From Rotaria sordida (lineage: Eukaryota > Rotifera > Eurotatoria > Philodinida > Philodinidae): DNA of 64,000 nucleotides. The notes beneath the pieces are model-generated. The model was not told the origin of the DNA. It saw nothing but the letters and a program-made list of their open reading frames with translations, and did no database searches. Position 1 is the first letter of the stretch. The number at the start of each line of letters is the position of its first letter. Below, one piece after another: positions 9,760 to 23,441 of the stretch. The stretch is taken from the NCBI GenBank assembly GCA_905250125.1, contig CAJNOL010000470.1, positions 62,001 through 126,000 on the forward strand. Direction: 5' to 3'. The position numbers were made by a program, and so were the translations under genes.

Positions 9760-12700
9760 TATGCATTATTCACGACTAGTCGAACTTTCACTTTATATGT
9801 ATATTACATAATTTATTTAGTTTTGTAGTTTGAACGATAGTATTTTCTATATATATATGGTCTATTTAAAAAATAAATAAAATAAATTTATTCTCGATTA
9901 TAAAATCGAATATGAACAAATTTAGAAGAACATTTTGTAAAGTATTGAAGAAGTTTTCTTTTAATAAAACAATCAAAATGATTACATCAATATTTGATAT
10001 TAAAATTTCTGAAAAATATTGGTCAAAAATTAAAAAAAAACTTGCTGATTGTAAATAAAAGGTTAATGAATAAAATATTGGATGTTGTATGTCTTTTTGA
10101 ATTGTAATTTATTGCATTAATAATATAAAGAATGGTTCAAAAATATTGTCTTGAAATGTTTAATCAATATTTCTATACTAAGAAGATTATTAAATTCAAA
10201 CTAAAAAATATTTATATTTGAACAATATGAGGTAATAATAAATAATTTCTATAATAAATCTAGAAGTGAAAATAAAAGAGCGAGTCTTGTTGAGACCCTC
10301 AGTTGAAGTGAAGAACTATCTTGAAGAAAAAACTAATTGGAAAAGAATATAACGAAGGCTGTTTTTTCGCAGAGAAAACATTAGTTTCACTATGTCGTGT
10401 ACGTTCATGAAGAAGTTCTGATAGAGTCCATGAGTTGGTCACGAGCTCGAATCCAGTCGGGTTCGGGTCTGAAATTTGTCTGTTAATCGGGTTCGAAAAT
10501 TTTGGACCTGACGGGCTCTAATTTTTAACTACGTGCGTAGTCTTATTGTACAGTTTTTCTATGAAAAAAAAAGCGCTATTGTATATCTCAACCAAAAAGA
10601 TAAATTTCAATGTTTCGAATACTACTCAGTACTAACTTTAAGGTCGATTATTTATAAGGGAAATAGAAACGATAGAGCTAGCTAGAAGGTCTTATGTTTA
10701 CACTAAACGAGATTTCTTTAAATGATAGATGCTCTAAATTAAGTTTTGTGTGAATTAACAAAGAGAAATCTATTAATATCACAGGAAATATTGAATGTAA
10801 ACTACGCATAGACTTCAAGATTTTTTGGAAAATATGTCAGCCTTGAAAAAAAAAATTGTCTTTACTATGCAGATAACGCTACTGTAGATTCATTTTCTTT
10901 GTTTGATGAAGAAAAAATTCTAAATTTATTCAATTTCTTGAAATCTTCTTATCATACAAAGCCATGTTGTGTAAGATGTTCATTATGATAATGCTATCCT
11001 GTGCACATGCATTGTGTAGTATGACATGCAAAAAAAAAAAACGCCGTAACTTATTTACCTATTTTCTTTATGTAATCATAATCTTAATCTATTTTTTTTA
11101 AGTCTACGATTATACTGGTCTAAAATTTGTTCTAAAAAGATCAATGAGCTATCAAATTTTTACAAATTAAACAAGATAAATTTCAATTATTTAAATATCT
11201 AATTAGTTTATAATTTTTAAACAAAGATTCTTCATTTAGATAGATAATTTTAATTATATTCAAATCTCATTTATGTATATATATATATATTCAATTTTTG
11301 ACTTTTAGTCTTCAACGAATGAGTGAACATTGCATGTTCAATTATTGGCTTATTTTATGATGGCTATCATCTCATTTGATTTTATGCAGATCTATTGTTA
11401 TAAAGTCTCAATAGAACAAATATTGAATTCTGGCATCGATCATCATATATAATATTATGTCAAACATTATCTTCTTGTAACTAATTGAATAAAAGAGATA
11501 CTACTCTATAGTCGATGTTTCATGTCAAACAAATCTCTTGTGTTGAATACCAATACGAAAGAGAGATGAAATCACATTACATATTATATACAATCAAGCT
11601 AATTGATATTCATTTATTATAATATAGCTTCTCTTTTACAATATATATAGAGTATCGCCCTTTTGCACCATCATATGTGTCGATATCTTGACAAAAAAAG
11701 TAAACATAATATAATTGACGCAATCATCTCAATGTCCTTGATGAGTATAAATAAACACCTATCATATAGCCATCTTTTTTTTTCCTCGACTAATTATCCT
11801 AATCTCCTTTTTTTTTGTTTTATTTCAATAGAAAAGATATGTGTAATAATTTTTACTAGGAAATGAAACCAACTCAATCATTCAATTGCCGGCGTCACAT
11901 CATAATAAAAAAAATACTATGATGAATCCGGATATGACGATAGAAAAAAAAAAGTTTAAGCAATTGTAGAAACTATAATTAAAACGTCATATAGACTGGA
12001 GATGACTTTTCTTTTTTTCATTTTTTATGGAAATGATGAAGCCTTGTACGATGCTCTATAAAGTGAATTAATAAGTAATACGTAATAAATTTCTCTTTTT
12101 TTTTTTTTTTTTGAAGATCTCAAGTAAATATGAACAAATTTTTAAAGGAATGCGTAAAACAAATTGAACAGAAATATTTGTTTATATAATATATACCAAG
12201 AAAAGACCAAAATTTTATTAGATTGTGTAAAGGTCAACATTTCAATTCATCGTTCTCAAAATCAAATTAAACATAGCCAAAGGAGATCAATCCAGTGAAC
12301 ATCTTGAGAGAATTAACGTTGAATTGTTCTCTTTTTTCTTAAAAAATATATACAATTTAACAAACGGAAGCCAAATCTCAAGGGACAACCATAATAGTAA
12401 TATGTCTGTCTTTTGTCGTCATTATTACACGGCCATGGCAAATGACTTAATATATATACATATATAAACATGTGTTCAAGTTAGAAAATGGAATTAAAGA
12501 GTTCGGAACATTTATAATGGACTTGCATGCTATTATTTGACATCTCCTCTTCTTTTATTCTATGGTCATTTTGACTATTGATAGAAGAGAAGAGAAGAGA
12601 GGAGAGAAGAAGAAGAAGAAAGAAGAAGAGGATGTAGCCGTTCATTCATTTCTCTCAATATAAGAACGCGTATTTACTCATCATCATCATCATCTTCATT

Positions 12701-12930
12701 GGTATAGGAAAGAAGAAATCATAATCATTTCTATCCTTTCAATCAAGCTGATCCTCTTGGTTGTCATCTAGTTTATTTACAAATTCATTTATATTCGGAT
12801 CGAAAAAAAAATGAATACATAGAAATACTTATGTTGAACTTTAACTTGACGTAACGTAATAAAAAAATTTCACCTCCACACTTCTATACAGATTAACGTA
12901 TTCATTCGATTGTATGTTTCATTTTTGCAA
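9760..12930. other. 3.2 kb intergenic region, no gene seen
   Basis: This is AT-rich spacer between TMEM192 and the Ig receptor. It contains TMEM192 poly(A) signals near 9872, a patch with repeated GGGTTCG words at about 10430-10530, a TA microsatellite at 11277-11290, and a purine-only tract (GA/GAA repeats) at about 12583-12633. No open frame here looks coding. The right part presumably holds the Ig-receptor promoter. An acceptor-like CTATACAG ends at about 12891, 39 nt before the ATG. Confidence 0.6.
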
Positions 12931-15900
12931 ATGTATCAAGTGACAATCTTCGGTAAGATTTTTTCATCTTTTTTACTGAAAGTTCGCTTTTCTTTGTTCT
13001 AAATTAAGATTACACAATAGCCTTCTACTTGACTTGAGGAAAAAAAGATAGAGACAATAGTTTGTATCATTTTCTTTTTATTGTAAAAAATCGAATAATT
13101 TATATCATCTTATGTTTATTGTTACTGAACACTAGACAAGGTCTCAGTAATATATAATGTATATCTGTAATCAGTGAATTGCCATAAAGAAATTCTTTCA
13201 ATTTGTTTTTTTTTTTCTTATTCAAATTAAATATATATCTATCATGATGGATTTTCCAATTTGATTTTAAACATTTTATTTAGTCAAATAAATCAATATG
13301 ATTAATGTCATATTGATTTATTCATGACATATTGAAAGTGATAGAAAAAGAAAAAACAAAGAAAAGCATGATAATCTATTTGATTGAAATCACACAAAAA
13401 ACAATACGGTATATGTTTTGAATATTTTTTTAGTACTATTCTTTATTATTATTACTAAATGTATTCAAGCATCAAGAATAGTTGGTACAAAAGTTATTAC
13501 AGAAAAACAAGGTCATAATGTAGTACTTTCATGTCGATTTGAACAATTAAATAAAGGAGATCGTGTTATGTGGTAAGCAAAAAAAAAATATATAGAAAGA
13601 AAGTTTCTTTTTTTTTTTTTGATTTTAATCAATAGGTCAAAAGATAGTGTTGTTCTATCTGTTAATGATGAAATAGCTGGTGATCGAAAAAAATATGAAA
13701 TCATAAGTAAATATGATTTAATGATTAAAACAGTAACTGAACAGGATAGTGGACGATATTTATGTCAAAATTTTGATCAAGTTTTAGCCATGAATATTTT
13801 ATTAACTATTTTAAGTAAGTAGATTTTTAAAAAAGCAAAAACATTTTAGTACTAACCATACATATGTATTGATTCTAATCACATGCGAAATACAGTTCTT
13901 AACAATGAGAATTCAATTGTAATGTGGATATTAATAATTTTAATTATGTCAGTATAAAATAAAAAACACTGATTTGAATGATGACGATAATAATATTTAT
14001 AAGACTAGATGAACGATCGTTTAACAGCTTGATACCTATGTCTTAAGATTGAATATGAAAGGTGAAGGTCAATATATGATTGATGTCTGACCGTTTCTTA
14101 ACTGTTTCTTCTTTTCTGATTCTAATCAAGAATACCAAGGTTAACATATTCTATTTTCTAAAATGTAAAGCATGTTGATATAACATTTTATTTTAGCTCG
14201 ACCAACAAAACCTGATATACAACAAACAAACCAAAGTTTAATTGAAAATAATATAGGAAAATTTCTATGTTTAACACAAGGTGGAAATCCATTACCAACA
14301 TTTAATTGGTTAATTAATCAAATAAAAATAAATGAGTAAGACATAAAAATAAAAAAAAATAAAAATATTATTTGAAAATTTTCTTTTTTTCTTTTTAATA
14401 ATTAGTTCATTGTATACGATTCATTCTGATACACGTCAATCATATAGTGAATTATATTTACCATTAGAAAAAAGTTTTCATAATGGTTTATTAACTTGTC
14501 AAATAGAAAATGAAGCGTTAGATAAACCATTAATTACTTCATATACATTAGATATTGAATGTAAATAAAAACAAAAAAATTATTCTTTTTTTTCAATTTA
14601 TAATTTTTATTTTCTTTGTTGAAAATAGATAAACCAGAAGTTCGTTTACGTCATGCTCAAACAATTATTTCAAATCTTAATTTACTTGTTGTTGAAGATG
14701 ATCGTTTAACATTTCATTGTCAAATTGATTCAAATCCACCAATAACTAAACCAATAGTTTGGTTAAAAAATGGTGTATCAATTCCTGGTTTGTTGATTTT
14801 GTTTTTTACAGAAAATTAAAAAAATAATATATATTTTTTTTTTTTTAATTTAAATTTTTAGATAGTACTTCTTCTTCATTAATATTACAAGATATAAAAC
14901 GTAGTGATGATGGAGAATATACATGTTTAACATCAAATTCAATTGGCCATGGTCAATCATCAGTATATATTCGTGTACAATGTAAAGTCAAAAAACAAAC
15001 AGAAGAAATTTTTTTTTTTTTAATTTGCCTCTTTGTCTAGATCCACCAATGGTTCAATTAGATGGTGGTGGATTAATAAATGAAAATGAAAAATTAATAT
15101 TAAAATGTAATGTAGATTCTTATCCATCAATTGATTATTATCAATGGTATAAAAATCATCATAAATTAAATATAAGTTCATTAACATCTTCAATAATTAT
15201 TGAAAAAGTATCAAAATATGATGGAGGAAATTATATGTGTATGGTTAAAAATACTTTGAAATATTCTAATGGAAGTTCTATTGAAAAATTTAATCGAACA
15301 CAAACAAAAGTTATTGTTCATTGTAAGAGAAATATTATTTTGTTTTAAATTATATTTTTCTAATATTACAAAAAAATAAACTTCATTTTTTTTTTAGATA
15401 TTCCAAAAATTTCTACATTATATCCAATCATAGCTGTTGATCTTCATACAACTAATATAAAATTACAATGTGAAATTGATTCATATCCTGAATCAATAAT
15501 TATTTGGAATTTTAATAATAGTGTTATATTTAATTCAAATAAATATTCTCTTATACAAAATAAAACTATATCATATTTAATTATTCAACAAATTCAATCT
15601 AATATAGATTATGGATTATATTCTTGTAATGCATCAAATAAGTTAGGATATAATTCTACAACTATCCAACTGAGATCAAAAGGTATATTGACATATAATT
15701 TAATGTTAAGATCGAATCATTTCTCATACTGTGTTTGCTCTTTTCACGATCATTATCATATCATATAGACATATATCTCCTATTGTTCACAGAATGGAAT
15801 TTTTGTTCTATGTTAATAGTTTATCAATCAATCATTTTCATCACAGTTGTTCATCATTTAATGAAACAAAAACAAAATAAAAAAAAATCTTTTTCCTTTT

Positions 15901-18365
15901 TCTTTTGTTTTTATTTAGATGTACCAGAATCACCAACAGATTTGAATATAACAGATATTACTTATTCAACGATTAGTTTGAAATGGAAACCAGGATTTGA
16001 TGGTGGATGGCCACAATCATTTTGGATTTCACTTGATAATTATTTATGGAAAGACACTAATCAAAGTCATTTTACATTTACAAGTGAGTTTTTTTTGTCA
16101 TAGGACTAAGTTTTAATAGCGTCATTACACCAGAAACATGAGTTGGCAGTCTCATAAAATATTGAATGAGAATAGATCTATAGTGTTCTAATAAAAACTC
16201 TAAAAAGATTTCCATTCCTATTGATATTTGACTAAGCGATCAAGTTTTGATCTGGAACTTTGTACATATAGAGAACTCAATTAGACTAATTTTCATAAAA
16301 AAGAATTCAAAAGTTTTGAATAAAGTCTTTACGAGATATAAAGCTTTCAAGCAATACATGTTGCATACATTATCCATGGAAAACGATCTATATCTTGAAA
16401 GTATCATATCTCAAAGAGATTTTGTTTTGTAAGGAACCTAATCTAATTGAATTCTCTATATGTACAAAGTTTCAGATCAAAATTCGATAGATTATTCAAA
16501 TCTCAATAGGATTCCAAATCCTTTTAGGGATTTTTCTTAGAACACTATGTAATATCTATTGGCAAAAAAAAAATATCATTGAAATCACAAGGAAGCAACT
16601 GAAGAGATTCCTTCATAAGAAATAAAAACTACATCATTCAAAGTTCTTTTAGAATGTAAATATAGAATATGCTATTCTTATTTAACACGTGTACTGTTGT
16701 GCCTAAAAGGATGCAAAACTCATTTAAATTTTAGTTCGAAGTCACAATAACTAAATCCACTTTTAATTAAACATATTCATTAAAACGTCCAGATTTTAGT
16801 TTATTATTAATAAACGTGAGTTTTCCCCTCTATGCAAAAATGTTTATACAAAAAGATGCATAGTATACATAATTACAGATGTATGCATTACGATGTTTCT
16901 TTCTTCATAGCCAAAGAAAAAAAAGATCTTCTTTCATTATTACGAAAGATGTTTTCATTTGAAATAGACACTTCCTACAAGGATGAAATCAAATGAACAG
17001 ATGACAAAATCCGTAATCTTCAACAATGCGAATTAGCTCGTTCAGACTCGAATTTATTTTTCTTATCTCTATTTAAAATAATGTTTCAGATCTTCAACAT
17101 TTGGAATATTATAATATAACTGTTCGAGCTTATAATCAATTGGGACAAAGTTCAGACATTGTATTTCTTCGCATTCGAACAAAAGATGTACCAATAAAAA
17201 AAGAAGGTTAGGTTTTTTTTTTATGAAATTAAGAAAATAAATATAATTTATTTCTTATTAGATTTACCAATTATTGAATATTCATTATTACATTTATCAG
17301 AAAAAACAATTAATTATCGTTTAAATGAATCAAGTTTTACATCAATCAAAGTTCCATTATGTATTCGAATTGAACTCTATAATCGGACGAATATATGTCA
17401 ACGTATTGTAACATCAAGTGGAATTTTAAAAATTCAAGAAAATGATTTAAATAATATTATTAATATATCAATTTGTCTTGATCAATATGAAAATTTGTGT
17501 GGAGAAATGATTCCAATTGAAATAAGTAAGGGGAGTTTTTTTTTTGTTTTAATAAAAATTCGCATAATTTTAGAACGTGAAACATCATTTGATTGGATAT
17601 TTATATTAATATCATCGATTATTACTGTTTTGTTTCTTATTCTATGTGGTCTTGGTATATTTTGTTTTATAACAAATCATAAACGATTACGAAATACTAA
17701 TCATTCTCGAGGTATTATAATGATTTTTATTTTAACTAACATGTTTTTATTTCTTTTTTGTTTCTGTTAAATATTTAGTTAATATACCAAATAAAATATC
17801 TTCACAAGATCCAGTTAGTACAAAACCAGTTATATCTAATACGAACAGGTAAATCTATTCCAAATAATACTAATAATTTATTTCAAATAATTTAATTATT
17901 AGTCCAACAAAATTTTTTTCAAATGTAACATATCCCGAACGACAACAAATACCATCATCTTATTCGAAATTAAATGAAATTCAAAAATTTGATCAATTAC
18001 AAGGTATATCATTTTTCAAATTCTAATATTAATTAAAAAAAAAAAAACTTAAAACTCACTATCCTTTTTATATAGTTACTACTGTTAATAATCATCAATT
18101 ATCATCTGATTCAAGTGATCCAATATTATCGAATCCAAATTCATCTTCATTATCAGGTAGCGATCATTTAACAATAACAGATATGAATCCAACTGATCTA
18201 TCATCAATAGAAAATGATTTAAATCCATCACAATCTCAATATATTAGTTATGGTTTTCCACATTATGTAACAAAAAATAAAGAAGATAGTATTGAAAGTG
18301 GTTATTCAACATCATTAAAAAATTATCAATTAAATAAAAAAACTGTGTATGAAGTTGTCGTTTAG
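12931..18365 (+). CDS. single-pass adhesion receptor with 5 Ig domains and 1 FN3 domain
   Basis: Sixteen exons (12931-12952, 13434-13572, 13636-13814, 14197-14335, 14406-14560, 14629-14787, 14862-14981, 15041-15322, 15398-15682, 15919-16083, 17090-17206, 17262-17525, 17574-17711, 17779-17848, 17903-18003, 18076-18365) give 874 aa. Order: signal peptide (1-20); five Ig domains (about 21-493), each with the Cys pair and Trp and a second Cys in a YxC context; one FN3 domain (494-587); a membrane-proximal segment of about 90 residues; a membrane helix (about 684-707); and a 165-residue Ser-rich tail. It belongs to the nephrin/SYG/hemolin class of neuronal or cell-recognition receptors, but I cannot assign an ortholog. 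The C-terminus (YEVVV) fits a class II PDZ ligand. Most extracellular exons join in phase 1, typical of shuffled Ig modules. Poly(A) signal at 18427. Confidence 0.85.
16181..16547. repeat. foldback element in intron 10 of the Ig receptor
   Basis: This 367 bp element has perfect 10-bp ends (TAGTGTTCTA and its reverse complement) and long imperfect arms. Examples are 16250-16285 against 16440-16480, with shared words such as CTTTGTACATATAGAGAA. There is no open frame, so it is MITE-like. Flanking TA is present on the left only as part of the end, so the target duplication is uncertain. Confidence 0.75.
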
Positions 18366-19150
18366 ATTTTCAGTATTAGACAGTGAGAATATCTATTGTA
18401 GAGTTCCTTTTGTGTTGTGATGATGAAATAAAAGATTAGAAAAAAAAGAATAATAAAATGCGTTTATTTATGCTGTAAGATAATATAAAGAAAAATATTA
18501 GTTGTATTGAGAATTGATGGATGGGAAGAAGTCTTTGTAGATTTATATGCTACTTATATGAATGTAATATTCGCACAGTAGGAGACAGAACTGATAAGGT
18601 GTGATGATATTTATTCAATTATATGCATGAATAAAATTTTTGTTTTTATTTTAAAAATAAGATTGTAATTTATCTGATAAGTTAAACAACTTTAAAGAAT
18701 TCATTGAACAATTTATTTCGAATGAAATATTATAGATTTATACTTTTTGATCGTATTCAATGAATCTTATTATAGATGACACTTCAAGGTAGAGGAGGAG
18801 GCGGATTATTTCATATGATAGATGATGACAAACTTTCTACATATATATTCAATTACTATATACTGTATTTATGTTTGACTGGCATTTAGTTTGCCCTTAA
18901 GCAAAACATCAAATCAAGAATCATTAAAAGAACAAGTCTCCTGCTGTACATATCACTATGAACATTTGTGACCTATTCAGAAAGATGTCACTTGTACTTT
19001 AAATAAATACTCATATGTGATGTTATTAATTAATGATTACTACTAGATTGATTCAACTGTTTTTCTTGGCATGGTTACATAAATCAATGTTTTGTTTTTC
19101 TTTCAAATTTTAGTTGAACAATTTATTTGATAATTTAAAATTCTTTTATT
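18366..19150. other. intergenic spacer upstream of the tRNA gene
   Basis: This holds the 3' end of the Ig-receptor transcript, with AATAAA at 18427. The rest is AT-rich sequence in which I see no gene or ordered repeat. Confidence 0.6.
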
Positions 19151-19238
19151 GCCCGTGTAAATCAGATGGTTAGATTGCCGTGCTTATATACAGCATTGAG
19201 TAACGCGGAAGTCGCGGGATCGAGACCCGCCATGGGCA
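19151..19238 (+). tRNA. tRNA-Ile (anticodon UAU) with a 14-nt intron
   Basis: The 88 nt fold as a complete tRNA. The acceptor stem is GCCCGTG paired with CATGGGC, the D arm has the AATC/GATT stem, the anticodon stem is CCGTG/CGCGG, the T arm has the GCGGG/CCCGC stem, and the discriminator is A. The anticodon loop is enlarged by a 14-nt intron (19189-19202) inserted after position 37, leaving CTTATAA with anticodon TAT at 19185-19187. tRNA-Ile(UAU) carries an intron at this place in many animals. A T-run starting at 19239 serves as the Pol III terminator. The internal A and B boxes are intact, so it is probably functional. Confidence 0.92.
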
Positions 19239-20026
19239 TTTTTTTTTATTGCAACAAAATATTCATCGATTATTATTATTTTACTTTATCAAAAATAGAT
19301 AAATTTCTTGTTGAATAATAAGATTCAATTCATACAAGAAATAATTTTTTTTTTCTACACTTTTTTTTTGTTCTACATAATAAAGCGTGAAACTACTTGT
19401 TTAAACATCAATCATAATGTGAGAATGTCAACAAGCATTTAATTGAAAATCAGATAATGAATGAATATCATCATTAGCTAATTCGAAGTTTTCAATTTCT
19501 TGTCCACTTAATAGATTTTTAATTCATTTCTTTTAGAGATTAATCTTGAAAAAAATTTAGTATACTTCATTTTGATTTTAAGATTTTATTTTTTTAAATC
19601 AGAAAAACATCAATTATATAAAAATTTTGATATCTATATTACTGAGATTAAATCAATATTGATTATTCGACAGAACATTTTTTCCTTTCGTATATATTAA
19701 AGACTACTATAACATAACTATAGATTGGAATGTGCCCTCTTTTTTTCAGATGGTAATAATAAATGAAATGAATGTTTATTTGAATAGATCAAGATTTAGA
19801 TTATTGAAATTGGTCGGCACAACAGATTTTTTATCATAACATAAAACAACGAATTTTTCTACAACTGGTCTAAAACTGGATTTTTAAAAAATACCGACTG
19901 ATCAATCGTTTTTGAGTCGAGACTCTGTACATTATATTGTCTCTAATGAGCTATGAGTATCCTGAAAGGAGTTTGTGCTAATAGCGTATTGGTACCGAGA
20001 TACTGCATTTTTACGATATTTATTAA
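19239..20026. other. intergenic spacer after the tRNA
   Basis: This AT-rich spacer begins with the Pol III terminator T-run. I see no gene, RNA or ordered repeat in the rest. Confidence 0.6.
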
Positions 20027-20374
20027 GAGAATGCTATGATCCTTCTCAGGAACATCAAGAAAACTGATTTTCGAAATTCAACTTGAAACTTTGCACAAAG
20101 ATAGGCATTAGCAAGAATAATTGATTGTGAAATTTTCAGGTCTTTTGATTTGTTCCTATCCTGAAATACGGAACATCGAATCTGCCCATGTATACGAGCA
20201 ATGTAAAAGATACGCTTTTACCATAGCCGTATCTTAGGTTAGAAACAACGAAAAGATTTGAAACCTTCACAATAATCTAATCTTGTTAAGGCCTGTATCT
20301 GTACAAAGTTTCAAGTCGAAATTCGAAAATCAGTTTTACTGGTGTTCCTGATAAGAAGAACCATGACATTCCTC
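20027..20374. repeat. foldback (MITE-like) element next to the LINE relic
   Basis: The inverted arms are about 20027-20130 and 20260-20374. The best match is GGAACATC-N-AAACTGATTTTCG on the left against its reverse complement on the right. Inner parts share ACTTTGCAC/GTACAAAGT words with the foldbacks at 16181 and 27235. There is no coding capacity. Confidence 0.65.
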
Positions 20375-20419
20375 ATGGTCAGATTCGCAATCTGAATGAT
20401 TTACATCTCTTTCTAATAA

Positions 20420-21300
20420 AAAGTACTAATGTGACAGGCGATTTCAATGCAAAATCAACACAATTAGAAGTCAATCAACTGATGAACGCGATGCGCTTCT
20501 GAAAAAATAAATCTAGGATAATGACTCTGTCTTTGTATCCACTTCTTCACACTTATCTGAGAGATTCAATAGACATATAGTCTTTGCATTGACCAACTTG
20601 AATAGGATTTCGAATGAAACGGTATTTTATAGTACAAATGATCATTGGTCGATCTTGTCAACGGCTCAAAGTGTAGACTTTATAACTAGTGATTTTTTCC
20701 CACATATTGATTGGACCGTTCACCAAACTATTCTAGTGGTTTTAGAAGAATTTTGGATGAGATAGCAGAAGATGCAGTCTTGCGATCAATGATATCAGCA
20801 TTACATTTACTTTCTTGCAGCTTTGAAATGCCATCTAACACAATGGAAAGAAAAAGAAAAGTACCGTCGTTCTCTTCCTTCATTCATCGAGGAACGGCTT
20901 CTTGATGTTCGACGTGTACGAACTGTGTACTACAGAAAAAGAAAGAGAACAGGTGTGAGCAGTGAAGACCTTTGAGTTTTATTGAGAATCATAACAAGTG
21001 ATGTTCAGAAGAAGACTTATAAATACAGAATGGCAAGATGGACTGATTTTTTTGTCGTTCATCCAAAGCTACTACGATCAACAAGAAAACACCTTTTGGG
21101 CACATCTGTCCAAAATTTACAAAGTAAAAATGCTTCCCTTTTCTAAACTAGCGATCGGCATCAAAATCTTATCTGATGAACAGAAGATTGTTGATGAACT
21201 TTTTAAATCTTTTAGAGATCTATCTAAAGCTCTCGAAATTGATCCATCAAATCCTCACGATATCTAGATTGAGAAAGAATATCAATGAGTATATTGTATT
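20420..21300 (+). pseudogene. decayed non-LTR (LINE) retrotransposon fragment
   Basis: Translated across several frames, the region shows the remains of a LINE ORF2. Near 20437 there is a GDFNAK-type endonuclease motif. Around 20640 a DHWSI segment matches the end of the endonuclease/phosphatase domain. From about 20840 follow a basic stretch (KYRRSLPSFIEERL) and then a W-x2-FF and FWAHLSKIYK region typical of the linker before reverse transcriptase. Stops and frameshifts interrupt it many times and the RT catalytic motifs are absent, so it is dead and truncated at the 3' side. The clade cannot be assigned by eye. Confidence 0.65.
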
Positions 21301-23441
21301 GCGGTTTTATATGAAAACATTAGCAAGAATACAATTCTCATTCAACAAGTATCTCGATCTTTAATTATTTATTTCAATTACATAAAGAAAGAAAGAAAAA
21401 AGTCTACAATTAAATCAACAACTACCACAATTTATATATGTTTCTATTTGGCAAATACTAAATAGAATTTTTTAATCGAACGAAAATATAATAAGTATTC
21501 ATTGAAATATCAAGTGTATGTTGTATTTTATGTTCTTAACTATAATGTATAAAAATCATGCATCATCTTGACTAAATAAAAATATCTTTGAAAAATAGAT
21601 ATAGTTTGTAATGTTAAATATGAATAATTTCCATAATCAGATATTGTCTTCATTCGATAATGCTTAGTTGTCCTCTTACGAATGATTTGTATTATGAATT
21701 GCTTTACTATACTGTTGTCTATTCATTGTTTTTTTTTCATTATTTCTATCTAATTAATTATAAACAAACGTTATTATGTATCCGTGACTCAAATATGATC
21801 TTTCTGGCGTGACATATCATCATTCTCAGTAAACAATATTTAATAAGAGGCATATCTCGAACTATGAGTCATATGTCACAAAAGTAAACATGGATTGAAT
21901 CTATTTAATAATATTTGAGATTACTGTATATGACGATTTAACTTTGAACAAATCATTGAGAAATGGTTGATACATATGATCAGAATATTTTGTTGATTAT
22001 CTTTATCAAAGTATTAATTATAATGAAATTTGCTGGAATGAGCATGATTTGAAATTATAGTAATTAAATCTATCTTATAATTTAGTTATTTTAACTAATT
22101 CATTGGTGATATTCTACTCACAAATTGGATCGATGTCATTTAAAATGACTTTCAAACTATTCGTCTTGAATTCCAATCTTAAATCTGGCATAGTCAATTA
22201 TGATAGATAAAAGAGTATAAAAAAGAAAGAAATAAAATTCATGACGAGATCATGTCTGTTATATCTGTGATAGGTCATTGCCAAAGATCTGTTACAATAT
22301 TTAGGAAGACGAAAGGGCAAAACTCTCGTCCTATACTTCAATACTTTGTTTAGTTCGTATTTCACAAATGTCAACAGTGTACAAAATTGAAATTGGTATA
22401 TAAATATACTATGACAAAAGTATTTTAAAGAGAGTATGCAATGCTTAGAAGAAAAAACTGATTCAGGACTACTAAAGAAGAAATTATTTAAGATTCTGAA
22501 AGATATAAAGAAAGACATAGTCGACTCAGGATACAACAGAAATATGTTCATGTAGAGCTTGTTTTTTATATTTGTAAAGTTTAGACAATGTTTCGTACAA
22601 GTCTTTTGTTATAATATTACAACTTAGAATCGATTAAATTCTTTTATTTAATTAGGAAAAAAAACTGCACAATATCGAATCAGTTTAATTCCATTCATTC
22701 TGCTGCTAACTTCGGCAAAATCCAACGAAATTGAACTTCAATCAGCTTGCAAGCCAATCAAGAATATAAAGCCAACTTTTTAAAAATTCTTTGAATGTAT
22801 TTTTATAGCCTCACAGGTGTTGTTTTGTCTCATTACTATGCATTAATTCAAAGTATCCAATGTATCTAGATCAAAGAAATTTGATGTATACTTAACATGC
22901 TTCAATAAATTATGAGTTACTTCGATGTCTTTTAAGCTACTTGAATTATTTTTATATTTAAGTGCACTTTAGGTAGATAAGTATGCTGTTTTCCCCTAGC
23001 GTCATCTACATATTTCTTGATAAACGTAAATAACAAATTTTCTCTTCTACTACCAAGATATTATTCATGCCATCGTGTCCTTTTTTTTCTTGTTCTTCAT
23101 AGAGAAAAACTCGTATCTATTTATTTTCATATGCCCTATTTGATGTTAAGTTACTTTCTGATATGCGTAATTTTCACAAATTTCTTGGAGTTAAAAATAA
23201 CACACTTAGATAAGCGAACGAATGTTATCAAAAAATAATAATGTAAATAATTTATTTATTTATTTATTTACTTTTCGTTGTCAGTACATTTTTTAAAGAT
23301 ATGTTCGATGATGTTTTTTTGTATAAATATTTTTTCTGTCTGTCCGTCATTATATTTAAATTAGATCTAATCAACAATTATTTCTTCTTTATAATATAAA
23401 ATAAAACAAAAACAAAAACAAAAAAAAAGAAAAAAACGAAA
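21300..23441. other. 2.1 kb intergenic spacer before glycogen synthase
   Basis: AT-rich sequence with no gene that I can support. A short TTTA/TTAT repeat lies at about 23254-23271. The segment 22290-22550 has slightly longer open stretches but no recognisable motif and may be further transposon debris. The last few hundred bases presumably carry the glycogen synthase promoter. No splice acceptor is seen close to that ATG. Confidence 0.5.

Noticed and set aside
12583..12633. GA-rich tract as a GAGA-type promoter element of the Ig receptor
   Set aside because: It is a simple purine repeat 300 bp upstream with no further evidence of regulatory function.
22198..22551. 117-aa minus-strand frame in the intergenic region
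   Set aside because: Ser/Phe-rich, no motif, no splice or start context, and the surrounding sequence looks like transposon debris.
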